The notes under the pieces were generated by a model that made no database searches, was not told where the DNA came from, and worked only from the letters and a program-made list of their open reading frames with translations. Made by a program: the position numbers and the translations under genes. Source: CAYJPA01 sp964371945 (GTDB taxonomy: Bacteria; Chloroflexota; Chloroflexia; Thermomicrobiales; UBA6265). Taken from it: a stretch of DNA of 64,000 nucleotides. Shown here in pieces: positions 35,613-43,695 of this stretch (position 1 is the stretch's first letter; each line of letters opens with the position of its first letter). The stretch covers positions 1-64,000 of the forward strand of contig CAYJPA010000020.1 of assembly GCA_964371945.1 (NCBI GenBank). Reading direction: 5' to 3'.

Positions 35613-36644
35613 CTAGGCGTTTCCCGCCACAGTCAGGCTACCGACGGGAGCGCCGCTGTTTGCCAGCGCGGGAACATAGGCCCTGATCGTGTAACTGCCG
35701 TCCTTGTCATCGATTCGCAGCTTGCCGATGAAGACGTACACGGGCTGCAGGTACTGCTTGCCGCCCGGTGGACCAGATGTCGAGTAGGCGATGGAGATAT
35801 CGCTAAACGTAACCCTGCCGCTGATGTCCGAGCCCGGATCGATATCAGCTTTTGCCAGATCGGCCTGGATATAGGCCTGTCCACTTTCGACGATCTGCCA
35901 GGCCTGTTCCGCCGGCATAAGCTGATAAACGTCGGTGCGAACGACGGACGCCCAGCGTGAAGATGCCTCGAGCACGACGCCCTTCGGTCCGATCGTGACC
36001 GAGATGCTTGGAAACGACGCGAGAACGTCGCCCGGCTCCGCCGGCCCGTAGAAGACGATCAGTCGCTTGGTCTCTTCGATCCGGCTAACGACTTTCCCTT
36101 TGCCAAGGTCGGCCGGCAGCAATCCAGTCAAACGAAGCCAGTCACGACCAAAATCGATCGCCTCTTCATCGCCAGGCAGTTTGTCGTCTTCAGCCTTTTC
36201 GGCAGAGAAATACTGGATAAGCTCGGTAGAATAGAAGAGCTGCCCGTTGCCGTTGGCTTCGAAGGTACCGTCGCCCCGGTCGGTGACCTCGCCGCCAATT
36301 CCCAGCTTGTCGGCGAGCGCCTGTGCTTTTTCCAGGGTTGCGCTCGTTCGTCGCAGCTCATAGACCGGCGATTCCCTCGGAACAGCATCGAGATCGGCCT
36401 TGAGCGACGACTTCAGGTCGAACGTGTACCCCTGCTCGTTCGCCGTCGGTAGGTCTGGCGGCGGAAGCTCGACCGTGACTTCCCCGCCTGAGTCACTCGA
36501 TCCTTCACCTTCAGCGGTCGGGCTGAGCGGAACAGTCGTGATCGCCGCGCCGGAAGGCGCAGCGACCGCGGTCGCAATAATGAACAGCCCGACAAATGCC
36601 AGTAGCAATCGTCGATCGGCAAGTTTCCGTGCATTCTGAATCAA
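35613..36644 (-). CDS. membrane-anchored or secreted protein of unknown function
   Basis: The 343-residue protein begins with a basic stretch and one hydrophobic segment (about residues 13-33), a signal peptide or anchor, then a low-complexity Gly/Ser/Pro linker (about 35-75). The remaining roughly 270 residues look like two repeated alpha/beta units of the kind seen in extracytoplasmic YycH/YycI-like proteins, but I see no diagnostic motif. No lipobox Cys is present. It lies between uvrB and aroQ with 14 bp and 0 bp spacing. Function unknown. Confidence 0.7.
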   Translation of the reverse strand: MIQNARKLADRRLLLAFVGLFIIATAVAAPSGAAITTVPLSPTAEGEGSSDSGGEVTVELPPPDLPTANEQGYTFDLKSSLKADLDAVPRESPVYELRRTSATLEKAQALADKLGIGGEVTDRGDGTFEANGNGQLFYSTELIQYFSAEKAEDDKLPGDEEAIDFGRDWLRLTGLLPADLGKGKVVSRIEETKRLIVFYGPAEPGDVLASFPSISVTIGPKGVVLEASSRWASVVRTDVYQLMPAEQAWQIVESGQAYIQADLAKADIDPGSDISGRVTFSDISIAYSTSGPPGGKQYLQPVYVFIGKLRIDDKDGSYTIRAYVPALANSGAPVGSLTVAGNA

Positions 36645-36658
36645 TGAACTACTCCTTC

Positions 36659-38692
36659 TCAGGAGGAAGCGCGTTTTTGGGCGGCGGCTACGGGATCCGC
36701 TTCGACGATTCTCCTGAGCTCGACGATCTGATCTCGCAGCAATGCTGCTTTTTCAAACTCGAGATCGCGCGCTGCTGCCTTCATCTGCGATTCGAGATCC
36801 TTGATCATTCGCACCACCTCATCGCGAGGTAGCTCCGCGATGATCCCGGCCTTGCTCTTGCCTTCTGCCCGGTATTCGCTGTGCTCCTCAGCCACGGCGC
36901 GCAAGCGATCCGAAATGTCCTTGATCTCTTTGACGATGCCCTTGGGATGAATCCCATGGAGCTCATTATGGGCGATCTGAACGCCCCGCCGGCGGTACGT
37001 TTCATCGATCGCGGCCTTCATGGAGCGGGTCATGTTATCCGCGTACATGACGACTTGACCGTCCACATGCCGGGCAGCTCGTCCGATTGTCTGGATCAAC
37101 GAGCCTTCCGAACGGAGGAAGCCCTCCTTGTCGGCATCGAGTATCGCAACCAGTGACACCTCAGGCAGGTCAAGTCCCTCGCGGAGGAGATTGATGCCAA
37201 CCACCACATCATAGACGCCCAGTCGCAGATCGCGAAGGATTTCGATCCGCTCAAGCGTATCAATCTCGCTGTGAAGGTAGTGTGTGCGAACTCCCATCTC
37301 CTTCAGGTAGTCCGCGAGATCCTCCGCCATGCGTTTTGTAAGTGTTGTGACGAGCACTCGCTCGTTACGGGCAACCCTGGCGTTTATCTCTCCGAGCAGG
37401 TCGTCAATCTGACCCTTTGTCGGCTTGACCGTGATCGCCGGATCAATGAGTCCCGTCGGCCGGATAACCTGCTCGACCACTTGCTGGCTGTGCTCGTACT
37501 CATACGGTCCCGGCGTGGCGGAAACGAAGATCACATCGTTGATCGTCTTGGCGAACTCGTCGAATGTCAGCGGTCGATGGTGTCGTGCCGACGGAAGCCG
37601 GAATCCATGCTCGACAAGTACATCTTTGCGGGAACGGTCGCCGGCGAACATGCCGCGAACTTGCGGAATTGAGATATGCGACTCGTCGATGAACATCAAG
37701 AAGTCTTCAGGATAGTAGTCGAGCAACGTCGAGGGTTGCTCGCCCGGCCGGCGTCGCGAGAGGTGCATCGAGTAGTTCTCAATGCCGGCGCAATACCCTG
37801 TTTCCTGCATCATCTCGAGGTCGTACATCGTGCGCTGACGAAGCCGGGCGGCCTCGAGCACTTTCCCCTCGGTTTCAAGCTCACGCAATCTCTCTTCGAG
37901 CTCGACCTGGATGTCGACGATCGCCAGTCTCATCTTGTCGGCAGTTGTGACGAAGTGCTTGGCCGGAAAGATGTCGATTTCGAGCCGTTCGACCAGCAGC
38001 TCGCCCGTCAGCGGATCGACTTCGACAATGCGTTCGACTTCATCGCCGAAGAACTCGACCCGAATCGCGATCTCCTCATACGCGGGGTAGACCTCAAGCG
38101 TATCGCCACGAACCCGAAATGATCCTCGGATGAGGGTCATGTCATTGCGGTCATACTGAATCTCGATGAGCTGCCGCACGACCTTATCGCGCCGAATATG
38201 TGCTCCGCGCCGGAGTGAAACGACAGTGTTCTGGTACTCCTCGGGCGATCCGAGACCGTAGATGCATGAAACCGAGGCGACGATCAATGTATCGGCACGC
38301 GTCAGTAGCGATCGCGTCGCCGCGTGGCGGAGTTTGTCGATCTCCTCGTTGATGTCGGAGTCTTTTTCGATGTAGGTGTCTGTCCGCGGAACATACGCCT
38401 CTGGTTGGTAGTAGTCGTAGTAGGAGACGAAGTATTCGACCGCGTTATTCGGGAAAAACTCCTTGAATTCGGAATAAAGTTGAGCCGCAAGCGTTTTATT
38501 GTGCGCCAACACCAGCGTGGGTCTGTTGACGTGCTGAACGATATTCGCCATGGTGAATGTTTTGCCGGAGCCTGTTACCCCGCGCAGTGTTTGCGCCTTG
38601 GCGCCGGCGGTCAAACCCGCGACGAGCTCCTCAATTGCCTGTGGCTGATCACCGGTCGGTTTCAGATCGGAAACGATCTTGAAATCGGGCAT
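36659..38692 (-). CDS. uvrB: excinuclease ABC subunit B
   Basis: Nucleotide excision repair helicase-like subunit of 677 residues. Walker A is GVTGSGKTFTMA. The beta-hairpin region is VEYFVSYYDYYQPEAYVP, followed by the SVSCIYGLG and FLMFIDESH motifs, helicase motif V (GINLLREGLDLPEV), motif VI (QTIGRAARH), and the C-terminal UVR domain (MIKDLESQMKAAARDLEFEKAALLRDQI) that binds UvrC. The ATG at 38692 is preceded by CAGGAGGAAAC, a strong ribosome site. No LexA-type operator is obvious upstream, although TTGACA and TATACT elements occur close together in the 5' region. Confidence 0.97.
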   Translation of the reverse strand: MPDFKIVSDLKPTGDQPQAIEELVAGLTAGAKAQTLRGVTGSGKTFTMANIVQHVNRPTLVLAHNKTLAAQLYSEFKEFFPNNAVEYFVSYYDYYQPEAYVPRTDTYIEKDSDINEEIDKLRHAATRSLLTRADTLIVASVSCIYGLGSPEEYQNTVVSLRRGAHIRRDKVVRQLIEIQYDRNDMTLIRGSFRVRGDTLEVYPAYEEIAIRVEFFGDEVERIVEVDPLTGELLVERLEIDIFPAKHFVTTADKMRLAIVDIQVELEERLRELETEGKVLEAARLRQRTMYDLEMMQETGYCAGIENYSMHLSRRRPGEQPSTLLDYYPEDFLMFIDESHISIPQVRGMFAGDRSRKDVLVEHGFRLPSARHHRPLTFDEFAKTINDVIFVSATPGPYEYEHSQQVVEQVIRPTGLIDPAITVKPTKGQIDDLLGEINARVARNERVLVTTLTKRMAEDLADYLKEMGVRTHYLHSEIDTLERIEILRDLRLGVYDVVVGINLLREGLDLPEVSLVAILDADKEGFLRSEGSLIQTIGRAARHVDGQVVMYADNMTRSMKAAIDETYRRRGVQIAHNELHGIHPKGIVKEIKDISDRLRAVAEEHSEYRAEGKSKAGIIAELPRDEVVRMIKDLESQMKAAARDLEFEKAALLRDQIVELRRIVEADPVAAAQKRASS

Positions 38693-38821
38693 GTTTCCTC
38701 CTGGAGAGCGTTACGCCCGCGGTGTGAATTCGCGGGCGCTCGACCATGAAGTATACCCTGTCAACCGAGCGGGGAAGAAGAGCGTCGACCTTAACATGAC
38801 ATAAGCTCGGAAGAATCTGGA

Positions 38822-39283
38822 TCAATGAATTCGGTAGAATTCGGCTTCGTCACCGCCAAGTCCGATGATCTCTTCGATATGCCGGATTGCCCAGCGTTGC
38901 CCCGCGAATAGCAACCGGGCGGTCGCTTCTTCGGTCTCGCACCAGGCGTAGTCCACATATTCCTCGCTCAGTGAAACGCGTGCCGCCGGCGCCGCGGTGA
39001 AGGCAAAAACGGGCGCGAGGATGATCGAATCGGTTTGCGGGTCAAAAAATTGATTGATGTAGTCCGCGGAGTAGGCGGTATTGACAGTCAGGCCGGTCGC
39101 GGTCAAAACCGCGCGCTTGGCGGATTCCAACGCCGTTTCGTCAGGATCGATTTTTCCGTGGATGCCGTGCCAGGTTCCTCCCAGCGGCACGTCCTTTCCA
39201 CGCTGCAGGAGCAGGAATTGCACCAGACCATTGTGGCGCCTGAAGAGATACGCATCGACGATATCGGCGGCGATTCTGCTCAC
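38822..39283 (-). CDS. Nudix-fold protein with defective catalytic box
   Basis: The 153-residue protein has the overall Nudix layout: a first strand VDAYLFRRHNG, TWHGIHGKI leading into the box at residues 43-65, and a C-terminal YAWCETEEA strand. The box consensus is G-x5-E-x7-R-E-U-x-E-E-x-G-U. Here Gly43, Glu49, Arg57 and Gly64 are kept, but the REUxEE glutamates at 58, 61 and 62 are Ala, Thr and Ala, so metal binding and pyrophosphohydrolase activity should be lost. It may bind nucleotides without cleaving. GTG start; the gene stands alone. Confidence 0.75.
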   Translation of the reverse strand: MSRIAADIVDAYLFRRHNGLVQFLLLQRGKDVPLGGTWHGIHGKIDPDETALESAKRAVLTATGLTVNTAYSADYINQFFDPQTDSIILAPVFAFTAAPAARVSLSEEYVDYAWCETEEATARLLFAGQRWAIRHIEEIIGLGGDEAEFYRIH

Positions 39284-39467
39284 GGTTCACTCGCACGGGC
39301 TGTAGTCATACGGCTGATGATCCACCGAGATGTGACGTCGCCAGCCTAATTCGCGGTCAGTGTGTCGACTCATGACCGTACCACAAAACACGCCCGAAGG
39401 TGGTTGACTGATCGAATCCGATGGCCGCGGTCGGACCCAATCAATTGTTGCCAGTGTCAACGAAAAT

Positions 39468-39489
39468 CGGCCCCGGATGTCCGGGGCCG
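39468..39489 (-). terminator. hairpin terminator for the minus-strand gene pair
   Basis: A 9-bp perfect stem, CGGCCCCGG / CCGGGGCCG, closes an ATGT loop (on the plus strand); on the minus strand it is followed by ATTTTCG. It lies about 80 bp past the stop of the ImmA-like gene, as expected for a minus-strand transcription unit. Confidence 0.6.
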
Positions 39490-39568
39490 AGTCGTCACAT
39501 GTGCCGGTTCTTCAGCGCGCGGTATCAGCCGCCACAACGCCTTCCCGTGGAGATCGTTGTCCGTTCAA

Positions 39569-39949
39569 TCAGTGCTCGAAGTGCCGTGCCGTTGCGAACG
39601 GTTGCCGCTTTGCTCGAAGTGGCGTGGCGAATCGTGAGACGACGTAATGCGATCCTGAACGGCCGGCGACGTAGCCGTGGAGTTCAGTCGGCGATTCGTA
39701 CCATCGAATTCCTATTCCCGCTGCGGCCAAAACGCTTCTCGCCGAAGGAGGATCTTCAGGTTCGAGGGATTGGCTCAATGTCCAGCACGACGCGAACCAG
39801 CCATAAAAGAGATCGTCGATATCCTCATCGCCTCTCCAGAGCGCCGCGGCGTGCTCATCGATGATTGATGCCAGTTCGTGAGCGGTGAGCGTACGAGATG
39901 GCAGATCAATGACAGGCTGGAGCACATCAACTTCAGTTTCCGTAATCAT
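39569..39949 (-). pseudogene. degenerate ImmA/IrrE-like protein
   Basis: From the ATG at 39949 (GGGGAG 5 nt upstream) the product is 126 residues. The region AAAGIGIRWYESPTELHGYV followed by a strand and PLRAKRQPFATARHFEH resembles ImmA/IrrE-type peptidases, whose zinc motif follows an R-RF-hAHEhxH pattern. Here the AHE positions read ARH, so the zinc motif is broken, and a TGA follows immediately. If that TGA were TGG, the frame would run on 19 more codons to a stop (near 39512) just before the terminator. I read it as a decayed metallopeptidase gene; a non-catalytic small protein is the alternative. It overlaps the upstream gene by 17 bp. Confidence 0.4.
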
Positions 39950-40235
39950 GGATCTCCCCGCGTTTCCGTCCGATAGGAGCAACGTTCAATTCGGTCGATC
40001 GATCACGTGGAAGCTCAATCACCGCTGAAGGTTGAATTTCGTTGAGGGCAACCCTGGCCCGGACGAGCTCCGCTTCGGCGAACTGAAGCCGTGCGGAGAG
40101 ATCCGCGGAGGTGGAGATCGATGCCAAATATCGGCGGGCCAGCCTGACATGGTCGTATGCCGCGGCGACGACCTCTCGAAGCTCGGCTAGTGAAGTATCC
40201 AGTGAAGGTTCTAAAGTATCCACCGCATGAAGCAT
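39933..40235 (-). CDS. small helical protein coupled to the ImmA-like gene
   Basis: The 100-residue protein starts at the ATG at 40235, with AGGAG 7 nt upstream. The sequence is mostly predicted helix: AELREVVAAAYDHVRLARRYLAS, then SARLQFAEAELVRARVALNEI, a possible helical hairpin or coiled coil. A polar tail follows (RDRSTELNVAPIGRKRGE). It overlaps the ImmA-like gene by 17 bp, a translational coupling seen in antitoxin/regulator plus ImmA pairs. No helix-turn-helix is evident. The open frame could extend to 40445, but that part has no supporting features. Confidence 0.4.
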   Translation of the reverse strand: MLHAVDTLEPSLDTSLAELREVVAAAYDHVRLARRYLASISTSADLSARLQFAEAELVRARVALNEIQPSAVIELPRDRSTELNVAPIGRKRGEIHDYGN

Positions 40236-40683
40236 GGCCGACTCCTGCACCTTCGTTTTGATATTCGATGCACCAACTGACGGTGAAAAAGCAAGAAGTG
40301 TGCCTAGAAGTGGTGCCAGAGCGAGGTGGAATGGTCTAGGTGCTTTGTGGAGATCGAGTAGCTCCGGACGCGAGGTAGTTGCAGAGGTCAGGACAAAGAG
40401 TTCGAAGCGAACCGGCGAGCGAATCGGTAAGTCGTGACGAATCAACCGAAACAGGGGCCTGCATCACTGCTGCTGAGCGTAGTCGAATTTGAAGACAACC
40501 AACAGGGGCCGTTGGGGGGGATGAACGAACAGGAGTCAATCTGACTCCGACCTCATCTGCAACTCTTTCCTCTCTTATCACGAACATTGACCGCTGCAAT
40601 CGCGAAAGGATTGGCAAAGGAGAATGTTCTAGAAGAGCGATCGTCCACGAGTACGCAAAACGCGTCGCAACGACGGCAAAGCA
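40236..40683. other. 450-bp region with no recognised gene
   Basis: Upstream of the minus-strand small gene. Open frames run through parts of it (one to 40445 in frame with the small gene, another 40336-40617) but none has a ribosome site or recognisable motif. If the pair below was once a regulator-ImmA module, its regulator gene could have been here and decayed; I cannot demonstrate this. Confidence 0.4.
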
Positions 40684-41709
40684 TCAGTCGAGCCAAATTG
40701 GGTTCGTCCACGCCCGCTTGCCGGCCGCATCGACCACCGTCACCCTGCAATAGGAACCCTCATGCGCCTTGATTGAAAAGGTCGTTTTGGTGATCTGTTT
40801 GGCGTGATTTGCGCCAAGCGCAATCTGTCCAGGATCGCCCGTCACGTAAACGGAGACGGCGGGCGAGTTGGCAACAGTCAATTGCGTTTTGTCGTCGCGC
40901 ACGATGATGTCGTGAATGAGCGGTCCCTGGCTGGTGTAGTACCGGCCGGCTTTGAGCGATTCGACGAGCAACTCGGGATCGAGTCGCTCGGCATGAACCC
41001 AGACCCACGCCGCAAAGCCCGCCGGATAGGTATCGCCCGCACCAGAGCCGTCCGGCGCGGACGCGGTTGCCTGCAACGCTTCCATGAATGCTTCTTCGCT
41101 TTCGCCGCGCTGCGGTAGATTTGGAAGATCGGCAAAGTTGCGGAAGTGCGCGTCGTCCGCCCCGAATGCGGTCACTCTTCGCCCGGCGGCGAGGAGTTGA
41201 TCGACGTGATACCAGCTCTCCGGCCGGTCGCTGAGCGCCGCGCACACTTCGTTGTATGCCTCGATCGCGTGCGCACCTGGAATGCTCTGCAAGTCCTCAA
41301 TCGTGGCTCCATACCACGTGGGATGGGCGAGACCGACAAACGCGCCAGCTTCCACGGCCCGTTGAGCTAATTGCGGCCCAGTTTCGCCGCTTTGAAGCCC
41401 CGGGAAGTCAAGCGGCAAACCTGAAGCCAGAATATGCCAGTCCTGCCCGTTCGCGAGCGACGGAGCATGCAATTCTGCGCCAATCAGCGTCGTGAATTCG
41501 TTCGAACGATATTCCGTTGTGTCCGTGACCGGGAAGCCGAATTCGGGTGAAAAATGGTCGGTAATCGTGACGAAGTCATAACCCTGTTGCCGGTAAGCAG
41601 CGCAAACCTGCTCGGGTGACATCCCACCATCCGAGCTCGTCGAATGGGCATGCAGATTTCCGCGGAACAGACGGCCCGGACCTGATCTGTGGAATGGGAG
41701 ATTGCGCAC
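40684..41709 (-). CDS. PHP-domain metal-dependent phosphoesterase-like protein
   Basis: The 341-residue protein begins with the PHP motif GNLHAHSTSSDGG near residue 18, then FVTITDHFSPE, EL HAPS and GLAHPTWYG, and AFGADDAHFRN, which supply the His/Asp ligands of a three-metal site (one short break from the canonical series is possible). A C-terminal region of about 110 residues (from AWVWVHAERLD) forms a beta-rich domain. The family includes phosphatases and nucleases, and this kind of PHP is often found with carbohydrate transporters. It is the last gene after the peptide-type ABC importer on the same strand (46-bp gap), so it probably acts on something the importer brings in. Confidence 0.75.
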   Translation of the reverse strand: MRNLPFHRSGPGRLFRGNLHAHSTSSDGGMSPEQVCAAYRQQGYDFVTITDHFSPEFGFPVTDTTEYRSNEFTTLIGAELHAPSLANGQDWHILASGLPLDFPGLQSGETGPQLAQRAVEAGAFVGLAHPTWYGATIEDLQSIPGAHAIEAYNEVCAALSDRPESWYHVDQLLAAGRRVTAFGADDAHFRNFADLPNLPQRGESEEAFMEALQATASAPDGSGAGDTYPAGFAAWVWVHAERLDPELLVESLKAGRYYTSQGPLIHDIIVRDDKTQLTVANSPAVSVYVTGDPGQIALGANHAKQITKTTFSIKAHEGSYCRVTVVDAAGKRAWTNPIWLD

Positions 41710-41755
41710 GTGGTAACCTGCTTTCTAGACATAACCAAACTGACTTTGCCGAGCG

Positions 41756-42682
41756 CTAACGAAAACCACGAAGCGTTGGATCAAGCTCATCTCGCAACCA
41801 ATCCCCGATCAAGCTGGCCGCCAACACCGTGATCATCAACGCGATTCCGGGGATGACGCTGATCCACCAAGCACTCAGGAGATAGTCACGTCCACTGCTG
41901 ATCATTGACCCCCAGGAGGGATTCGGCGGTGGAACACCGAGACCGAGGAAACTCATCGACGCCTCGAACAGAATCAGACCGCGGAGCTGAACGGTGACCA
42001 GCACGATCACGATGGAGGTGAGATTGGGCAGCAGATGCCGAACAAGAATTCGTGGATCGTTCGCTCCTGCCGCATGGCTGGCGACAATGAACTCGCGGCC
42101 GCGAAGCGAAAGCACTTGCGACCTGATCGTTCGCGCGAATCCCATCCAGCTGCTAATGCCCGCCAAAATGATCAGAATCAACATACTCCGGCCGAACGCC
42201 GCGACGGCAGCGATCGCGATCACCATGAACGGTGTCGAGAGTTGTGCGTCGACGAGGAGCATGATTGCGGAGTCGAGCGGGCCGCGGAAATACCCGGCAA
42301 GGAGTCCAAGCGTCGTCCCGATGAAGAGAGAGATGACCGCGGCGATCGCGCTGATTTCAAGCGCCGGCCGTGCGCCGTAGATGGTGCGGGACAGGATGTC
42401 GTACCCGATCTGATCGGTGCCGAACGGGTGATCCCAGGTGCCGCCGTCAGCCCAGATCGGGGGTATGTTGCGCGCTTTTAGGTTCTGTTGCAGTGGATCG
42501 TGCGGCGCAAGCTGTTCGGCAAAGATCGCCATTACCGCGAACCCGATGATCCACGAAATACAGACGAGTGTCAGGATCGGTAGCCTTCGTCGCTTGGACT
42601 TAGCGCCAACCACGGTCGTGGCTGTTTGACTGAGCCCGAGACGCCGAAACGGCACTGATTTGGGAGTTGCGAGATCAATCAT
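41756..42682 (-). CDS. peptide/nickel-type ABC transporter permease, DppC family
   Basis: Inner-membrane permease of 308 residues with six hydrophobic segments. The family N-terminal region (FAEQLAPHDPLQQNLKARNIPP, then HPFGTDQIGYDILSRTIYGAR) is unmistakable for DppC/OppC. The EAA loop is near residue 210 (AGANDPRILVRHLLPN). The ATG at 42682 overlaps the DppB-like stop by 8 bp (ATGATTGA arrangement). A longer frame from 42715 exists but starts inside the partner gene. Confidence 0.9.
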   Translation of the reverse strand: MIDLATPKSVPFRRLGLSQTATTVVGAKSKRRRLPILTLVCISWIIGFAVMAIFAEQLAPHDPLQQNLKARNIPPIWADGGTWDHPFGTDQIGYDILSRTIYGARPALEISAIAAVISLFIGTTLGLLAGYFRGPLDSAIMLLVDAQLSTPFMVIAIAAVAAFGRSMLILIILAGISSWMGFARTIRSQVLSLRGREFIVASHAAGANDPRILVRHLLPNLTSIVIVLVTVQLRGLILFEASMSFLGLGVPPPNPSWGSMISSGRDYLLSAWWISVIPGIALMITVLAASLIGDWLRDELDPTLRGFR

Positions 42683-43601
42683 GTCGTACCCTGGGATCGA
42701 GCAATGGATAAGCAAGATCGAGAATCAAATTGATTCCGATGTAAATCATGGCGATGAGTAGGACGGCAGACTGAACAACCGGGTAGTCCCGAGTGGAGAC
42801 TGCATCGACCGCTAGGCGACCGACACCCGGCCAGGCAAATACGGTCTCTACGATGACCGCACCTGTGAGCAGATCGGCCAGCTCTATTCCAAGGACGGTG
42901 ACGATCGGAAGCGACGCATTGCGAAGCGCGTGCCGGAGCCAGATAACGCGCTCGTTGAAGCCTTTGGCGCGAGCCGTTCTGATGTAGTCCGCCCTCAGCA
43001 CCTCAAGCAGCGCGGCCCGCGATATGCGTGCCTGCGACGCCGTCGATAGGATGGCGAGTGTCGCCGCCGGCAATACGAGCTGCTTTGCCGATCCGTACCC
43101 GCTTGTCGGCAACCACCGCAAATGAACGCTAAAGACCAGAATCAGCATAATGCCGAGAAAAAACGACGGAGCTGATTGCAGAAATCCCATTGCGGTCATG
43201 ACCGATCTGTCCCAGACACTGCCGCGGTAAAACGCCGCGGTTGATCCCAGGAGCAATCCGAAGATTGTCGCCAAGGCGAAAGCGGCCAGCGCGAGTTTTG
43301 CCGTCGCCGGAAATCGCGCGATGACTAGATCCAGTGCCGGGCGATGGAATCGCATCGAGTCACCGAGATTCCCATTTCCGATCTCATTCCAGAATCGGAG
43401 GTACTGCACGGAGAGTGAACGGTCGAGTCCTAGTTCGGATCGAAGTGCCGCCACCTTTTCTGGCGGGGCAGTCGGCGGCAGGAGAAGCCGAACAGGATCA
43501 CCGGAGAGTCGAAGGAAGACGAAGACGACGGTAACGACAAGCCAAATCGTCAAGATGGCCCGGCCGAGTCGCGGGAGCAGCATGTGGCCGACTGAAGCCA
43601 T
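42675..43601 (-). CDS. peptide/nickel-type ABC transporter permease, DppB family
   Basis: Inner-membrane permease of 308 residues. The N-terminal DppB region VVFVFLRLSGDPVRLLLP and the EAA loop (IRTARAKGFNERVIWLRHALRN, about 190-211) are typical, followed by GAVIVETVFAWPGVGRL. Six membrane segments are visible. The ATG at 43601 is preferred to the longer frame from 43754 because the extra 51 residues overlap the end of the binding-protein gene and are non-hydrophobic. A hairpin between it and the binding-protein gene probably lowers its expression relative to the latter. Confidence 0.9.
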   Translation of the reverse strand: MASVGHMLLPRLGRAILTIWLVVTVVFVFLRLSGDPVRLLLPPTAPPEKVAALRSELGLDRSLSVQYLRFWNEIGNGNLGDSMRFHRPALDLVIARFPATAKLALAAFALATIFGLLLGSTAAFYRGSVWDRSVMTAMGFLQSAPSFFLGIMLILVFSVHLRWLPTSGYGSAKQLVLPAATLAILSTASQARISRAALLEVLRADYIRTARAKGFNERVIWLRHALRNASLPIVTVLGIELADLLTGAVIVETVFAWPGVGRLAVDAVSTRDYPVVQSAVLLIAMIYIGINLILDLAYPLLDPRVRHD

Positions 43602-43655
43602 GCGGGCGCCTTTCACACTTGATTTGTGACTTGGGACCTGGGTCCGACATCGAGA

Positions 43656-43685
43656 AAGGCGAGGGCCACGATCGACCCTCGCTTT
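43656..43685 (-). terminator. intercistronic hairpin after the binding-protein gene
   Basis: GCGAGGG (43659-43665) pairs with CCCTCGC (43676-43682) around a 10-nt loop, with flanking GAAA/TTTC extending the stem. It lies 11 bp past the binding-protein stop and before the permease genes. Such stem-loops commonly stabilise the binding-protein message or partly terminate transcription. Confidence 0.4.
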
Positions 43686-43695
43686 CCCGTAGAAG

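Noticed and set aside
38693..38821. LexA/SOS operator before uvrB
   Set aside because: No GAAC-N4-GTTC or related palindrome; only TTGACA and TATACT elements with wrong spacing.
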